Shown here: one piece after another, positions 1 through 7,896 of the stretch
How the letters are laid out: every line of letters starts with the position of its first letter
Position numbering within the stretch: the stretch's first letter is position 1
Assembly: GCA_016190145.1 (NCBI GenBank)
Contig: JACPRD010000215.1
Coordinates: forward strand, 1 to 45,846
DNA: 45,846 nucleotides
Direction: 5' to 3'
Source: Planctomycetota bacterium
GTDB taxonomy: Bacteria > Planctomycetota > MHYJ01 > WSZJ01
Notes under the pieces: model-generated
Database searches by the model: none
Seen by the model: the letters and a program-made list of their open reading frames with translations, nothing else
What the model was told of the DNA's origin: nothing
Made by a program: the position numbers and the translations under genes

Positions 1-1292
1 TACGTCCGCTGCAGTCCAAGCGCCTCAGCCGCCTTCGTCTGATTCCCCCCGCACCTCTCCAGCGCCTCGCGCACCAGTTTCTTCCGGAACTCCGCCACCT
101 GCGCGTGAAACCCGCCCGGCACCCCCGCCTCCCCCGTCGACAGAATCTCCCCCGGCAGATCCTCCAGACCCAGCTCTTCCGATTCGAGCAGCACTACCGC
201 GCGCTCGATCACGTTCTTCAACTCCCGCACGTTTCCGGGCCACGCGTGCGCCTCGAGGAAACGCAGCACGTCCTCACCGACTCTGGGAAGCGCCCTCTTC
301 GCCTCGCGGCACGCCCCTTCCAGGAACCGCCGCACCAGCGGCCGGATGTCGCCTTTCCGCTCGCGGAGCGGCGGCATGGAGATGGAAACGACGTTCAGGC
401 GGTAGAAGAGGTCTTCGCGAAAGCGTCCCTCGGAGACGGCGGCCTTGAGGTCGCGGTTCGTGGCGGCGACGACGCGGATGTCGACGGCGATGGTTTCGTT
501 CCCGCCGACGCGCTCGAACGAGCGCTCCTGCAGGACGCGCAGCAGTTTCGCCTGGAACGCCGCCGGGATGTCGCCGATTTCGTCGAGGAAGAGCGTCCCG
601 CGGTGAGCCATTTCGACTTTCCCGATCCTGCGCCCGGTCGCGCCGGTGAACGAGCCTTTCTCGTGTCCGAACAGCTCGCTTTCGAGGAGGTTTTCGGGAA
701 GGGCCACGCAGTTGACGGCGACGAACGGCCCCGCCGCGCGCGGGCTGCGCCGGTGGATTTCGCGCGCGAGGACTTCCTTGCCCGTTCCGCTTTCGCCGAG
801 CAGGAGCACCGTCGCCGCGCTCTTCGCCGCGCGCGCCGCGAGGTCCAGCGCCTCCTTCGACCGCGGATCTTCCGAGACCGGCTCGACTTCCTCGCGCCCC
901 GCCCGCAGCGCCCGGTTCTCCGTGCGCAGATTGGCGCGCTCGAGCGCCCGCCGAATCGTCTCCTCGACGAGCGCCGGCTCGAACGGCTTCTGGATGAAAT
1001 CGTAAGCGCCGGCCTTCATCGCCTGCACGGCGCGCTCGACGGTGCCGAATGCGGTGATGACGACGACGGTGACGTCGGTTCCTTCTTCCTGGAGCTTCTT
1101 CAGGACGCCAATCCCGTCCAGCTCCGGCAGCTGCAGGTCGAGCAGGATCAGGTCCGGCCGTTCGCGCCGGATCTTGACGAGCGCATCCTTCCCGTCCACG
1201 GCCGTGTCGACGTCGTGGCCGCGCGCCTCGAGTCGTTCCTTGAGGGAAGCGAGGATATGCGGGTCGTCGTCGACGATCAGAAGATGGGGCAT
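1..1292 (-). CDS. Sigma-54-dependent response regulator, NtrC family (3' end cut by window edge)
   Basis: The ATG at 1292 opens a receiver domain with acidic residues D8-D10 and phospho-acceptor D52 in LLDLQLPELDG. A sigma-54 AAA+ domain follows, with Walker A GESGTGKE, the sigma-54 contact loop GSFTGA (usual form GAFTGA) and Walker B LFLDEIGD. The reading frame runs off the left edge just inside a Fis-type helix-turn-helix (CGGNQTKAAEALG). It should activate sigma-54 promoters when phosphorylated. The sensor kinase at 1396-3198 lies 103 bp upstream on the same strand and is the obvious partner. The gap between them (1293-1395) holds only a GC-rich CGCCCG hexamer run around 1345-1372. The signal and target genes cannot be read from the sequence. 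The family call is secure. Confidence 0.95.
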   Translation of the reverse strand, partial: MPHLLIVDDDPHILASLKERLEARGHDVDTAVDGKDALVKIRRERPDLILLDLQLPELDGIGVLKKLQEEGTDVTVVVITAFGTVERAVQAMKAGAYDFIQKPFEPALVEETIRRALERANLRTENRALRAGREEVEPVSEDPRSKEALDLAARAAKSAATVLLLGESGTGKEVLAREIHRRSPRAAGPFVAVNCVALPENLLESELFGHEKGSFTGATGRRIGKVEMAHRGTLFLDEIGDIPAAFQAKLLRVLQERSFERVGGNETIAVDIRVVAATNRDLKAAVSEGRFREDLFYRLNVVSISMPPLRERKGDIRPLVRRFLEGACREAKRALPRVGEDVLRFLEAHAWPGNVRELKNVIERAVVLLESEELGLEDLPGEILSTGEAGVPGGFHAQVAEFRKKLVREALERCGGNQTKAAEALGLQRT

Positions 1293-1395
1293 GGTTCTCC
1301 GCGAGTGCTCCTGAGTCTGTCGCCCGGCCCTTTCCCGTACCCCCGCCCGCGCCCGCGCCCGCGCCCGGTCGTTCGCAGGCTCAACCGGCCCGGGA

Positions 1396-3198
1396 TCACG
1401 TTTTGCCCTGCGATTGCGAAATCCTCACGACAAATCTCGCCCCTCCGTCCGCCACGTTTTCCGCCCGGATCGTCCCGCCGTGCAGTTCCACGATCTTACG
1501 CGTAATCGACAGCCCCAGTCCCGCGCCCGGAGGCTTGGGCGCCCCGTTTCCCGGCACCATCGAGAACTTGTCGAAAATCCGCGTGATCTTCGAGGGCTCT
1601 ATCCCCGGACCCCGGTCCTCGACGACGCACTCCGCCGCTCCGTCCACCCCGCGCACCGCGACGCGCACTTCCCCGCCCGCGGGCGAGAATTTCACGGCGT
1701 TGTCGACGAGGTTGACGACGACTTCGTGGAGCTTCGCGCGGTCGCCGGTGAGCGGCGCCGCGGCGCATTCCACCACCAGCCGCACGGATTTCCGCTCGGC
1801 CAGCGGCCGCACCGTCTCCACCGCCTGCGTGGCAACCGCCCCGAAATCGCACGCCTCGCGCGCGAGTTCGACCTTCCCCGCCTCCAGCCGCGCCGCGTCG
1901 AGCAGCTCGTTCACCATCCGGATCAGCCGGTCGAGGTCCTCGCGCACGCGGCCCAGCACGCCGAGCTGCTTCGCGTCGAGCGGGCCAACGACGCCGTCCT
2001 GCAGGTTCGCCACCGAGAGTTTGATCGACGTCAGCGGCGTCCGCAGCTCGTGCGAAACGTGCGAGACGAAATCGCTCTTGAGCTGGTCCAGCTTTTCCAG
2101 CGATTCCGCCATCTGGTCGAACGCCCGCGCGAGCTGGCCCAACTCGTCGTCGCGAGACACGTTCGACCGCGCCGTCAGGTCGCCCCTCCCCATCCGCTCC
2201 GCGGCCAGAGACAGCGCCCGCACGGGCGGAAGAATCCGCGCCGTGAAAAACGCCGTGAGCAACAGCGACAGCGCCACCGCCGCCCCGAACCACTTCCAGG
2301 CCTGCCGCCGCGCCGCCGTCACCGTCGCGAACGCCTCGCCTCGCGGCTGCCGGATCGACAGTTCCCACCCGCGCTCGCCCCGCGGGCCGCGCGTCTCGAA
2401 CGCCTCTTCCACCACGGGCCCGTCCGAAACGAGCTGCGTGCCGGCGGCGTCCCGCAGGGTGATGACGGCCTTGCCGGCGGCGAGGCTCGAGAGGACGGTG
2501 CGGAGGGGCGCGAGGTTGACGCTCGCGACGAGGACGCCGATCACGCGCTCGCCCGAGACGACGGGCACGGACATCTCGATGAACGGGATCGGCCCCGACC
2601 ACTGGATCGTGTCGCACACGTAGAGCTGCCCCGATTTCGGGAGCCGCGCGAGCGGGTCGTTGAGCGGCAACCGCGGCGCGTCGTTCGACGCCGGGATCGG
2701 GTTGAAGTTATTGTCCTTGTTCAGGTTGCGGGTGTTGTTGTACCCCTCCTGCTGCACCTGCGCGCGCTGCGCCCAGTTCTCGGGATCGCCATTCTGGCCG
2801 GGCCCGACCTGGTCGACGGGACGCAGGTAGCTGTAGTAGCCGAGTTCGAGGAAGGTGTCGCTGGGCGTGAGCAGCGCGTTCAGCCGCCGTGCGAGATCCT
2901 CGCGGTTCCGCATGTCCGCCTTCGTGTCCTCGAGGGGCACCGCGTAGTCCTCGCTCACGATCATCTTCGCGATCGTCAGCAGCTTCGCCTGAGAGTCGCG
3001 CACGTGGCCGTCGACGAGGGATCTGGAAGCGGCGAGCAGGGTGTCGTGGGTGCCCTGGGCTTCGCGCTCCAGCGAGGTTTCGATGAGTCCGGAGACGAGG
3101 AGTCCGGCGCCCGCGAGGGGTGCGAGGGAAGCGAGGACCAGGGCCAGCGCGAGCTGGACGCCGATCCTGCGTCGTGGGAAGGAGAGGATGCCGATCAT
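1396..3198 (-). CDS. Membrane sensor histidine kinase (periplasmic domain-HAMP-HisKA-HATPase)
   Basis: This is a 600-residue sensor kinase. A first membrane helix (about residues 12-38) is followed by an extracytoplasmic domain of roughly 270 residues, probably Cache-like, then a second helix, HAMP, and a HisKA box with HELRTPLTSIK. The HATPase domain shows N-box NLVDNAVKF, G1 DRGPGIE and G2 GAGLGLSI. I chose the ATG at 3198 because it has AGAGG just upstream and opens directly on MIGILSFPRRR. The frame stays open for 54 more codons, but those run through heptamer repeats. It is followed by the NtrC-type regulator, so the pair should phosphorylate each other. The ligand is unknown. The outer domain carries no haem or metal motif that I can see. 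Confidence 0.93.
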   Translation of the reverse strand: MIGILSFPRRRIGVQLALALVLASLAPLAGAGLLVSGLIETSLEREAQGTHDTLLAASRSLVDGHVRDSQAKLLTIAKMIVSEDYAVPLEDTKADMRNREDLARRLNALLTPSDTFLELGYYSYLRPVDQVGPGQNGDPENWAQRAQVQQEGYNNTRNLNKDNNFNPIPASNDAPRLPLNDPLARLPKSGQLYVCDTIQWSGPIPFIEMSVPVVSGERVIGVLVASVNLAPLRTVLSSLAAGKAVITLRDAAGTQLVSDGPVVEEAFETRGPRGERGWELSIRQPRGEAFATVTAARRQAWKWFGAAVALSLLLTAFFTARILPPVRALSLAAERMGRGDLTARSNVSRDDELGQLARAFDQMAESLEKLDQLKSDFVSHVSHELRTPLTSIKLSVANLQDGVVGPLDAKQLGVLGRVREDLDRLIRMVNELLDAARLEAGKVELAREACDFGAVATQAVETVRPLAERKSVRLVVECAAAPLTGDRAKLHEVVVNLVDNAVKFSPAGGEVRVAVRGVDGAAECVVEDRGPGIEPSKITRIFDKFSMVPGNGAPKPPGAGLGLSITRKIVELHGGTIRAENVADGGARFVVRISQSQGKT

Positions 3199-3262
3199 GA
3201 CCTCTTTCTGTAGCAACGGCCGTGCCCATGATACCTGAAGGATTCCGGGCTTGAGTCGCGAG

Positions 3263-3383
3263 TGACCAGTTGCCAGTGTGTCTGCCCGAGATGCCCGGGG
3301 CATCTGGCCACAGTTCACCGGCCACTGGACATTGGTCACTGGACACTGGTCACTGGACACTGGTCACTGGACACTGGCATCTG
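3263..3383. repeat. Heptamer array, CACTGG family, with a short opposed arm
   Basis: From 3321 to 3383 there are nine consecutive 7-bp units, mostly alternating GTCACTG and GACACTG. A short opposed arm (TGACCAG TTGCCAG) lies at 3263-3276. Between them, at 3289-3305, AGATGCCC and GGGCATCT form a perfect inverted repeat with a 1-bp spacer. The array fills the divergent gap between the histidine kinase and the ABC transporter operon, so it occupies the promoter region of both. A related CCACTGG array is at 41712-41743. Confidence 0.85.
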
Positions 3384-3418
3384 GCTCCCCTCCCGCAACC
3401 CGGTTAGCATCCCGCCCC

Positions 3419-4093
3419 ATGATCCGTTTCGACAACGTCCGCAAGGTCTACCCTCAGGGCACCCGCGAAGTCGCCGCGCTCGACGGGCTGACGATGGAGG
3501 TCGGGAAGGGCGAGTTCCTCGCGGTGATGGGACCCAGCGGATCCGGCAAGTCCACGTTTCTGCACCTGTCGGGCGGGCTCGACCTGCCGACGAGCGGCTC
3601 CGTTTCCATCGAAGGGTCCGCCACCTCGACGCTCACGGACGACGCTCTTACGCTCCTCCGCCGGCGCCGCATCGGATTCGTGTTCCAGTTCTTCAACCTC
3701 ATCCCCACGCTGCGCGTCATCGAAAACGTCTCGCTGCCGCTCCTGCTCGACGGCAAGCGGCAGGGCGACGCGCGCCCGCGGGCGGAGGCGCTGCTCGACC
3801 GGCTCGGGCTCGGCCACCGCAAGGAACACTTCCCCGACGAACTCTCCGGCGGCGAGATGCAGCGCACGGCGGTCGCGCGCGCGCTCGTGATCGACCCGGC
3901 GATCGTGCTGGCGGACGAGCCGACGGGAAACCTGGACAGCGCGACGGGGCGCGGGATCCTCGAACTGCTGAAGGAGGTGGCGGAAAAGGAGGGCCGCACC
4001 GTGGTGATGGTGACGCACGATCCCGCTGCCGCGGCATGGGGCACGCGCACGGTGCGGCTGCGCGACGGAAAGCTGGACGGAGGGGCGCCGTGA
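3419..4093 (+). CDS. ABC transporter ATP-binding protein, LolD/MacB-like
   Basis: A 224-residue nucleotide-binding subunit with every ABC element: Walker A GPSGSGKS, Q-loop FVFQFFNLIP, signature LSGGEMQR, Walker B IVLADEPTGNLD and the H-loop VTHD. The length and the phrase FFNLIPTLRVIENV are typical of the LolD/FtsE/MacB class, which works with FtsX-like permeases as mechanotransmitters rather than classical importers. The ATG at 3419 starts MIRFDNVRKVYP. In-frame codons upstream read through the heptamer array and are not credible. The permease begins 61 bp downstream. Substrate is unknown; lipoprotein or lipid release and peptide or drug efflux are the family options. Confidence is high for the family and low for the substrate. 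Confidence 0.95.
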   Translation: MIRFDNVRKVYPQGTREVAALDGLTMEVGKGEFLAVMGPSGSGKSTFLHLSGGLDLPTSGSVSIEGSATSTLTDDALTLLRRRRIGFVFQFFNLIPTLRVIENVSLPLLLDGKRQGDARPRAEALLDRLGLGHRKEHFPDELSGGEMQRTAVARALVIDPAIVLADEPTGNLDSATGRGILELLKEVAEKEGRTVVMVTHDPAAAAWGTRTVRLRDGKLDGGAP

Positions 4094-4115
4094 TCTGGAT
4101 CGGATGTGAGAAACC

Positions 4116-4137
4116 GGCGCGGGGCATGCCCCGCGCC
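4116..4137. promoter_or_regulatory. Perfect 22-bp palindrome between ABC ATPase and permease genes
   Basis: A perfect 22-bp palindrome centred on GGGGCATGCCCC fills the middle of the 61-bp gap and ends 17 bp before the TTG start of the permease. On the mRNA it would be a stem with essentially no loop. It could be an operator, or it could tune expression of the second gene. No function can be assigned from sequence alone. Confidence 0.6.
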
Positions 4138-4154
4138 TGCAGTCCGGACGGGGC

Positions 4155-6737
4155 TTGCGTGCCTTGAAAGCCCTCCTTCGCTATTTTTCCCTGCGGCATT
4201 CGATCCGCCATCCGCTGCGCGTCGCGCTCGGCGCGGCGGCGATCGCGCTCGGCGTCGCGCTCTACGTCTCGGTGGACGCGGCGAATTCGACCGTCGCGCG
4301 CTCGTTCGAGCGGTCGATGAGCGACCTCGCCGGCAAGGCCGAACTCCAGGTCACGACCGCGGGGGGACTCGGCGTCGACGCCGCGGCGCTCGAGAAAATC
4401 CGCGACCTCCCCGGCGTCATCGCCTCCCCCATCGTCCAGCGCTCCCTCTCGCTCAACGACCTCAAGGACGGCTCCCTCCTCGTCCTCGGAATCGACTTCG
4501 GCCGCGACGCCCCCATCCGGATGTATACGTTCGACACCGGCGGCGCCGACGCGAAGGAGTTCGTGACCGCGGCGTTCGTCCCGAACTCCATTATCGTCAC
4601 GAAACGCTTCGCCGAAAAAAACGGCCTCGCGCGCGGCTCGAAAGTCCGCACCGATACCCCGCGCGGCCGCGCCACCCTCGTCGTCACCGGCCTCATGGAA
4701 AACGAAGGCCCCGCCAAAGCCCTCGGCGGCAACTTCGCCGTCATGCCCCTCCACGCCGCACAGTCCCTCTTCGGAATCCCCCGCCGCTTCGACCGCATCG
4801 AAGTCGCCCCCGACGGCATCGACGTCGCCGAACTCCGGAAACGCGTGAAGGCGGCCCTCGGCGACGGCTACGACGTGAAACGCCTCTCCCGCAAAAGCAC
4901 GACCGTCGAGGTCGCCCTCGCCCGCATGAAGTCCATGGTCGTCATCTCCGCCATCGCGCTCGTCGTCGGACTCTTCATCATCTATAACTCCGTCTCCATC
5001 TCCGTCGTCGAGCGCACCCACGACATCGGCATCCTGCGCTCCATCGGCGCGGGCCGGCGCTCCATCCTCGCGACCGTCGTGCTGGAATGGACGGGGGTGG
5101 GGCTGCTGGGAAGCGCCGGCGGCGTGGTGGCGGGCTGGGCGCTGTCGCGGGCGCTGGTGGACATGGTACCGAAGAGCGCGAACATGCTGACGTTCGCGGT
5201 GAAGGTCGAGGCGGTGGAGTTTTCGCCGCGCGGTGCGGCGATCGCGATCGCCGCGGGAACGCTCGCCGCGGCTCTCGCGGCGCTGATTCCGGGCATCGGC
5301 GCCATGCGGATCACGCCGATCGACCTGCTCCGGCAGGGCACGTACACGTACCGCGCCGCCCCGGCGTACCTGAAGACCTTCGGCGTGGGCGCGTTCATGA
5401 TCGCGGCGGCGGCCGCCGCGCTGTATTTCGGTGAAGCGGCCTTCCACCCGACGGTCCACCTCGCGCTCACGACCGTCAGCTTTTTCGCCATCGCCCTCTG
5501 CGGCCCGCAGGCGACGATCTGGGTCGCGCGCGCGACGCGCCCGCTTCTCCGGAAGTTCTTCCGCATCGAGGGCTACCTCGCCGCCGACAACGTCTCGAAG
5601 TTCCCGCAACGCACGGCGCTCACGGTCGTGGCGTTCGGCGGCGCGATCGCGGTGATGGTGGCGAGCGCGACGCTCGTGCGTTCGATGAAGACCGCGAGCG
5701 AACGCTGGATGCGCGACGCGTTCCCGTTCGACCTCTCCGTGAACGCGACCGACCTGTCGCAGGCCATCTACAGCACCGCCTCCTACGGCGAGGACGTCCT
5801 CGAAAAGGTCCGCAAGGTCGAGGGCGTCGAGGCCGCCTACGGCGTGCGCGCCGCCTTCCTGCCGTTCGACGGCCTCGAGATCATGCTCATCGCCGTCGAC
5901 ACCGACGAATACTTCGCCATGCACCGCGCGCGCGGCGGCGAGAGCTCCGTGCGGAAGTTCGACACGCCGGAGTTCCGCTCGGCGTTCATGGCCGGCGAGT
6001 GCATCGTCGTCTCCGAAAACTTCGCGCGCCTCCTCGGCCTCTCCCCCGGCGACCCCGTCGAGCTCCCGACGCCGCAGGGGCCCCGCTCCTTCACGATGCG
6101 CGCTTCCATGGAGGACTATTCGTGGCCCGCGGGAAGCGTCCTGATGGACCGCGGCGCGTACAAGCGCATCTGGGGCGATCCTTCCATCACGTACACCGAC
6201 ATCCGTGTCGTGCCGGGCACCTCGATCGAGCTGGTCCGCCCGCGCGTCGCGGTCGCGCTGAAGGACACTTCCACTGTGTTTCTCTACGACGTCCCCCAGC
6301 TCCAGAAGGTCGGGCAGGACGCGATGGACCAGGCGCTGGCGCTCGCGCACGTGCAGGTGGTGATCGCGCTCGTGATCGGCTTTCTCGGCATCGTGAACAC
6401 GCTTCTCATCTCGGTTCTCCGCCGCACGCGCGAGATCGGCCTGCTGCGGGCCGTCGGCACCACGCGCGCCCAGATCCGCCGCGGCGTGATCATCGAGTCG
6501 GTGTTCATCGCGGTGATGGGAAGCGCGGTCGGGATCGCGGCGGGGCTCGTGGGCGCGGCGTGGCCGATGCGGCTGTACATCCTGCGGATGGCGGGGTTCT
6601 GGTTTCCGTTCACGGTGCCGTGGGACAGCATCGGCGTCGCCGTGGGCGCGGGGGCGGTGCTGGGCGTGATCGCGAGCATCGTCCCGGCGCGGCGGGCGGC
6701 GGGGCTCAACGTGCTGGATGCGATCGGATACGAGTAG
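4155..6737 (+). CDS. ABC transporter permease with two FtsX-like (MacB/LolC-type) modules
   Basis: An 860-residue membrane protein. After an N-terminal helix (around VALGAAAIALGVALYV) there is a soluble MacB-like periplasmic domain, a three-helix FtsX module, further central helices, a second soluble domain, and a second FtsX module at the C-terminus. Both FtsX modules carry the coupling motif: ERTHDIGILRSIGAGRRSI in the first and RRTREIGLLRAVGTTRAQI in the second. The duplicated architecture matches YbbP/LolCE-like single-gene permeases. The first in-frame start after the upstream stop at 4107 is a TTG at 4155; there is no in-frame ATG or GTG nearby, and a second TTG at 4164 is possible. It pairs with the ATPase at 3419-4093, probably as a homodimer of duplicated subunits. 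Confidence 0.92.
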   Translation: MRALKALLRYFSLRHSIRHPLRVALGAAAIALGVALYVSVDAANSTVARSFERSMSDLAGKAELQVTTAGGLGVDAAALEKIRDLPGVIASPIVQRSLSLNDLKDGSLLVLGIDFGRDAPIRMYTFDTGGADAKEFVTAAFVPNSIIVTKRFAEKNGLARGSKVRTDTPRGRATLVVTGLMENEGPAKALGGNFAVMPLHAAQSLFGIPRRFDRIEVAPDGIDVAELRKRVKAALGDGYDVKRLSRKSTTVEVALARMKSMVVISAIALVVGLFIIYNSVSISVVERTHDIGILRSIGAGRRSILATVVLEWTGVGLLGSAGGVVAGWALSRALVDMVPKSANMLTFAVKVEAVEFSPRGAAIAIAAGTLAAALAALIPGIGAMRITPIDLLRQGTYTYRAAPAYLKTFGVGAFMIAAAAAALYFGEAAFHPTVHLALTTVSFFAIALCGPQATIWVARATRPLLRKFFRIEGYLAADNVSKFPQRTALTVVAFGGAIAVMVASATLVRSMKTASERWMRDAFPFDLSVNATDLSQAIYSTASYGEDVLEKVRKVEGVEAAYGVRAAFLPFDGLEIMLIAVDTDEYFAMHRARGGESSVRKFDTPEFRSAFMAGECIVVSENFARLLGLSPGDPVELPTPQGPRSFTMRASMEDYSWPAGSVLMDRGAYKRIWGDPSITYTDIRVVPGTSIELVRPRVAVALKDTSTVFLYDVPQLQKVGQDAMDQALALAHVQVVIALVIGFLGIVNTLLISVLRRTREIGLLRAVGTTRAQIRRGVIIESVFIAVMGSAVGIAAGLVGAAWPMRLYILRMAGFWFPFTVPWDSIGVAVGAGAVLGVIASIVPARRAAGLNVLDAIGYE

Positions 6738-6838
6738 GAGCGCGTGAGGGATTCGATCTCCGGCGGCGGCCGGACCTCGCGGCGCTTCGCGCCGCTCGCC
6801 CCGGCCGCGCGCCTCCGATCGACTCCCTCACGCGCTCC
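6737..6838. repeat. Long hairpin element directly after the ABC permease stop codon
   Basis: Arms at 6737-6758 and 6817-6838 match as inverted repeats at 21 of 22 positions. They enclose a second perfect hairpin, GCGGCGC-TTC-GCGCCGC, in the centre. The element begins on the last base of the stop codon. It may end or stabilise the permease transcript. There is no U-tract, so it is not a classic rho-independent terminator. The TTC mini-hairpin resembles the side hairpins of the elements at 30339-30462 and 37611-37733. Confidence 0.75.
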
Positions 6839-6940
6839 TGGAACGGCACATTCCGGAAGGCGGACCTTTTCCGGCGGGGTCCCGAAAGTTACGCTTCCCC
6901 CTACGCCGCGCAACCGACTGCCTTTCAGGAGGTTCTTCGC

Positions 6941-7588
6941 ATGCTTCGAAAACTGGTTCCGGTCGTCCTGTGCGCCGCACTCGTGTCCTGCGGGAAATCG
7001 GAACCCGGATCGGCGCCGGCCGCCGGGGGCGGCACGACGGGCGCTGGAGGCGGCGGCGGTACGGCCGCCGACACCGCGCCGGGCGCGGCGACGCCGGAGG
7101 AGGCGTACAGGAAGGCTGCGGAGGCGGGCGCAAGGAGCGACTGGAAAGCCCTCTTCGCCATGGTGCTGGCGGACGACCAGGACCTCCTCCTGTTCGGCCT
7201 GACGTTCGGCGCGGCGTTCGCTTCGATGGGAGCGGAGGATCCGGCGACCGTGGAGAAGGAGGCGAAGGACCTCTTCGCGAAGCACAAGGTCCCCGAAAAA
7301 CAGGATGGCGACAGCGTGGACATGAACGACGAGACGAAGATGAGGGCGATGCTGAAGGAGAAGCTCAAGGACGTTCCGGACAAGGGCGCGCTCGCGGGCG
7401 ACCTCATCATGTTCATGAAGAAGCACTCGAAGAAGGGATCGGGCTTCTCGATGTTTGAGGGGACGCTGAAGGACGTAAAGACCGACGGGGAGAAGGCGAC
7501 GGGGACGCTGTCGAAGCCCGACGGGGATTCGACCGACATCAGGTTTGCGAAGAAGGACGGCCGCTGGTACCTCGCGATCGGCAAATAG
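6941..7588 (+). CDS. Predicted lipoprotein of unknown function
   Basis: A 215-residue secreted protein. A short hydrophobic signal ends in the lipobox LVSC (Cys at about residue 17), so it should be diacylated by Lgt and anchored in the membrane. The mature part starts with a Gly/Ala/Thr-rich linker, then EEAYRKAAEAGARSDWKALFAMV, which is like the helical start of DUF4878/NTF2-type stress lipoproteins. A lysine- and aspartate-rich C-terminal half ends in RWYLAIGK, as in many NTF2-like lipoproteins. A strong CAGGAGG lies 8 bp before the ATG. The stop codon overlaps the GTG start of the next gene. The NTF2-like suggestion is an inference from the sequence ends only. Confidence 0.8.
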   Translation: MLRKLVPVVLCAALVSCGKSEPGSAPAAGGGTTGAGGGGGTAADTAPGAATPEEAYRKAAEAGARSDWKALFAMVLADDQDLLLFGLTFGAAFASMGAEDPATVEKEAKDLFAKHKVPEKQDGDSVDMNDETKMRAMLKEKLKDVPDKGALAGDLIMFMKKHSKKGSGFSMFEGTLKDVKTDGEKATGTLSKPDGDSTDIRFAKKDGRWYLAIGK

Positions 7589-7896
7589 TGGAACACGTCT
7601 TCCTGGACGAAAAGGGCGTCGATTTCCGCGAAGCGTCCGGTGCCGCCCGGACGATGCCATGGGAAAGCCTCGTCGAGGTCGTCGTCGTGACGACCGCTTC
7701 GGGGCCACTTGCGGACGACGTCTTTTTCGTCCTTTCGGGGGCGGACGGGAGGAAACTCTCGGTGCCGTCGTCGGCCGAGGGGTTCGACGCGCTCCTCGAG
7801 CGGCTGCAGGAACTGCCGGGGTTCGACAACGGGAAGTTCATCGAAGCGATGTCGTGCGCGGCGGATGCGACGTTTCCATGCTGGAAGAAGCCATGA
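7588..7896 (+). CDS. Conserved small protein of unknown function
   Basis: A 102-residue protein starting at a GTG that shares one base with the preceding TAG (TAGTG). Its own stop overlaps the glycerol kinase ATG (ATGA), so translation of all three genes is likely coupled. The sequence reads as a compact beta-rich domain (VFLDEKGVDF, WESLVEVVVVTT, VFFVLSGADGRKLSVPS) followed by a helix (FDALLERLQELP) and the ending GKFIEAMSCAADATFPCWKK. This resembles small PH-like cytoplasmic domains. It has no signal peptide, membrane helix or catalytic motif. I do not recognise a function. Tight coupling suggests a role with the lipoprotein or glycerol kinase, but that is only context. Confidence 0.8.
   Translation: MEHVFLDEKGVDFREASGAARTMPWESLVEVVVVTTASGPLADDVFFVLSGADGRKLSVPSSAEGFDALLERLQELPGFDNGKFIEAMSCAADATFPCWKKP

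Noticed and set aside
105-1505. Long open frames on the opposite strand of real genes
   Set aside because: They arise from high GC, are Arg/Pro-rich without domains, and lie over clear genes such as the sigma-54 regulator.
3199-3360. N-terminal extension of the histidine kinase through the repeat region
   Set aside because: The extra 54 residues are repeat-encoded; ATG 3198 has a ribosome site and begins a normal membrane helix.
6737-6838. Classic rho-independent terminator
   Set aside because: There is no U-tract after the stem and the loop is long.
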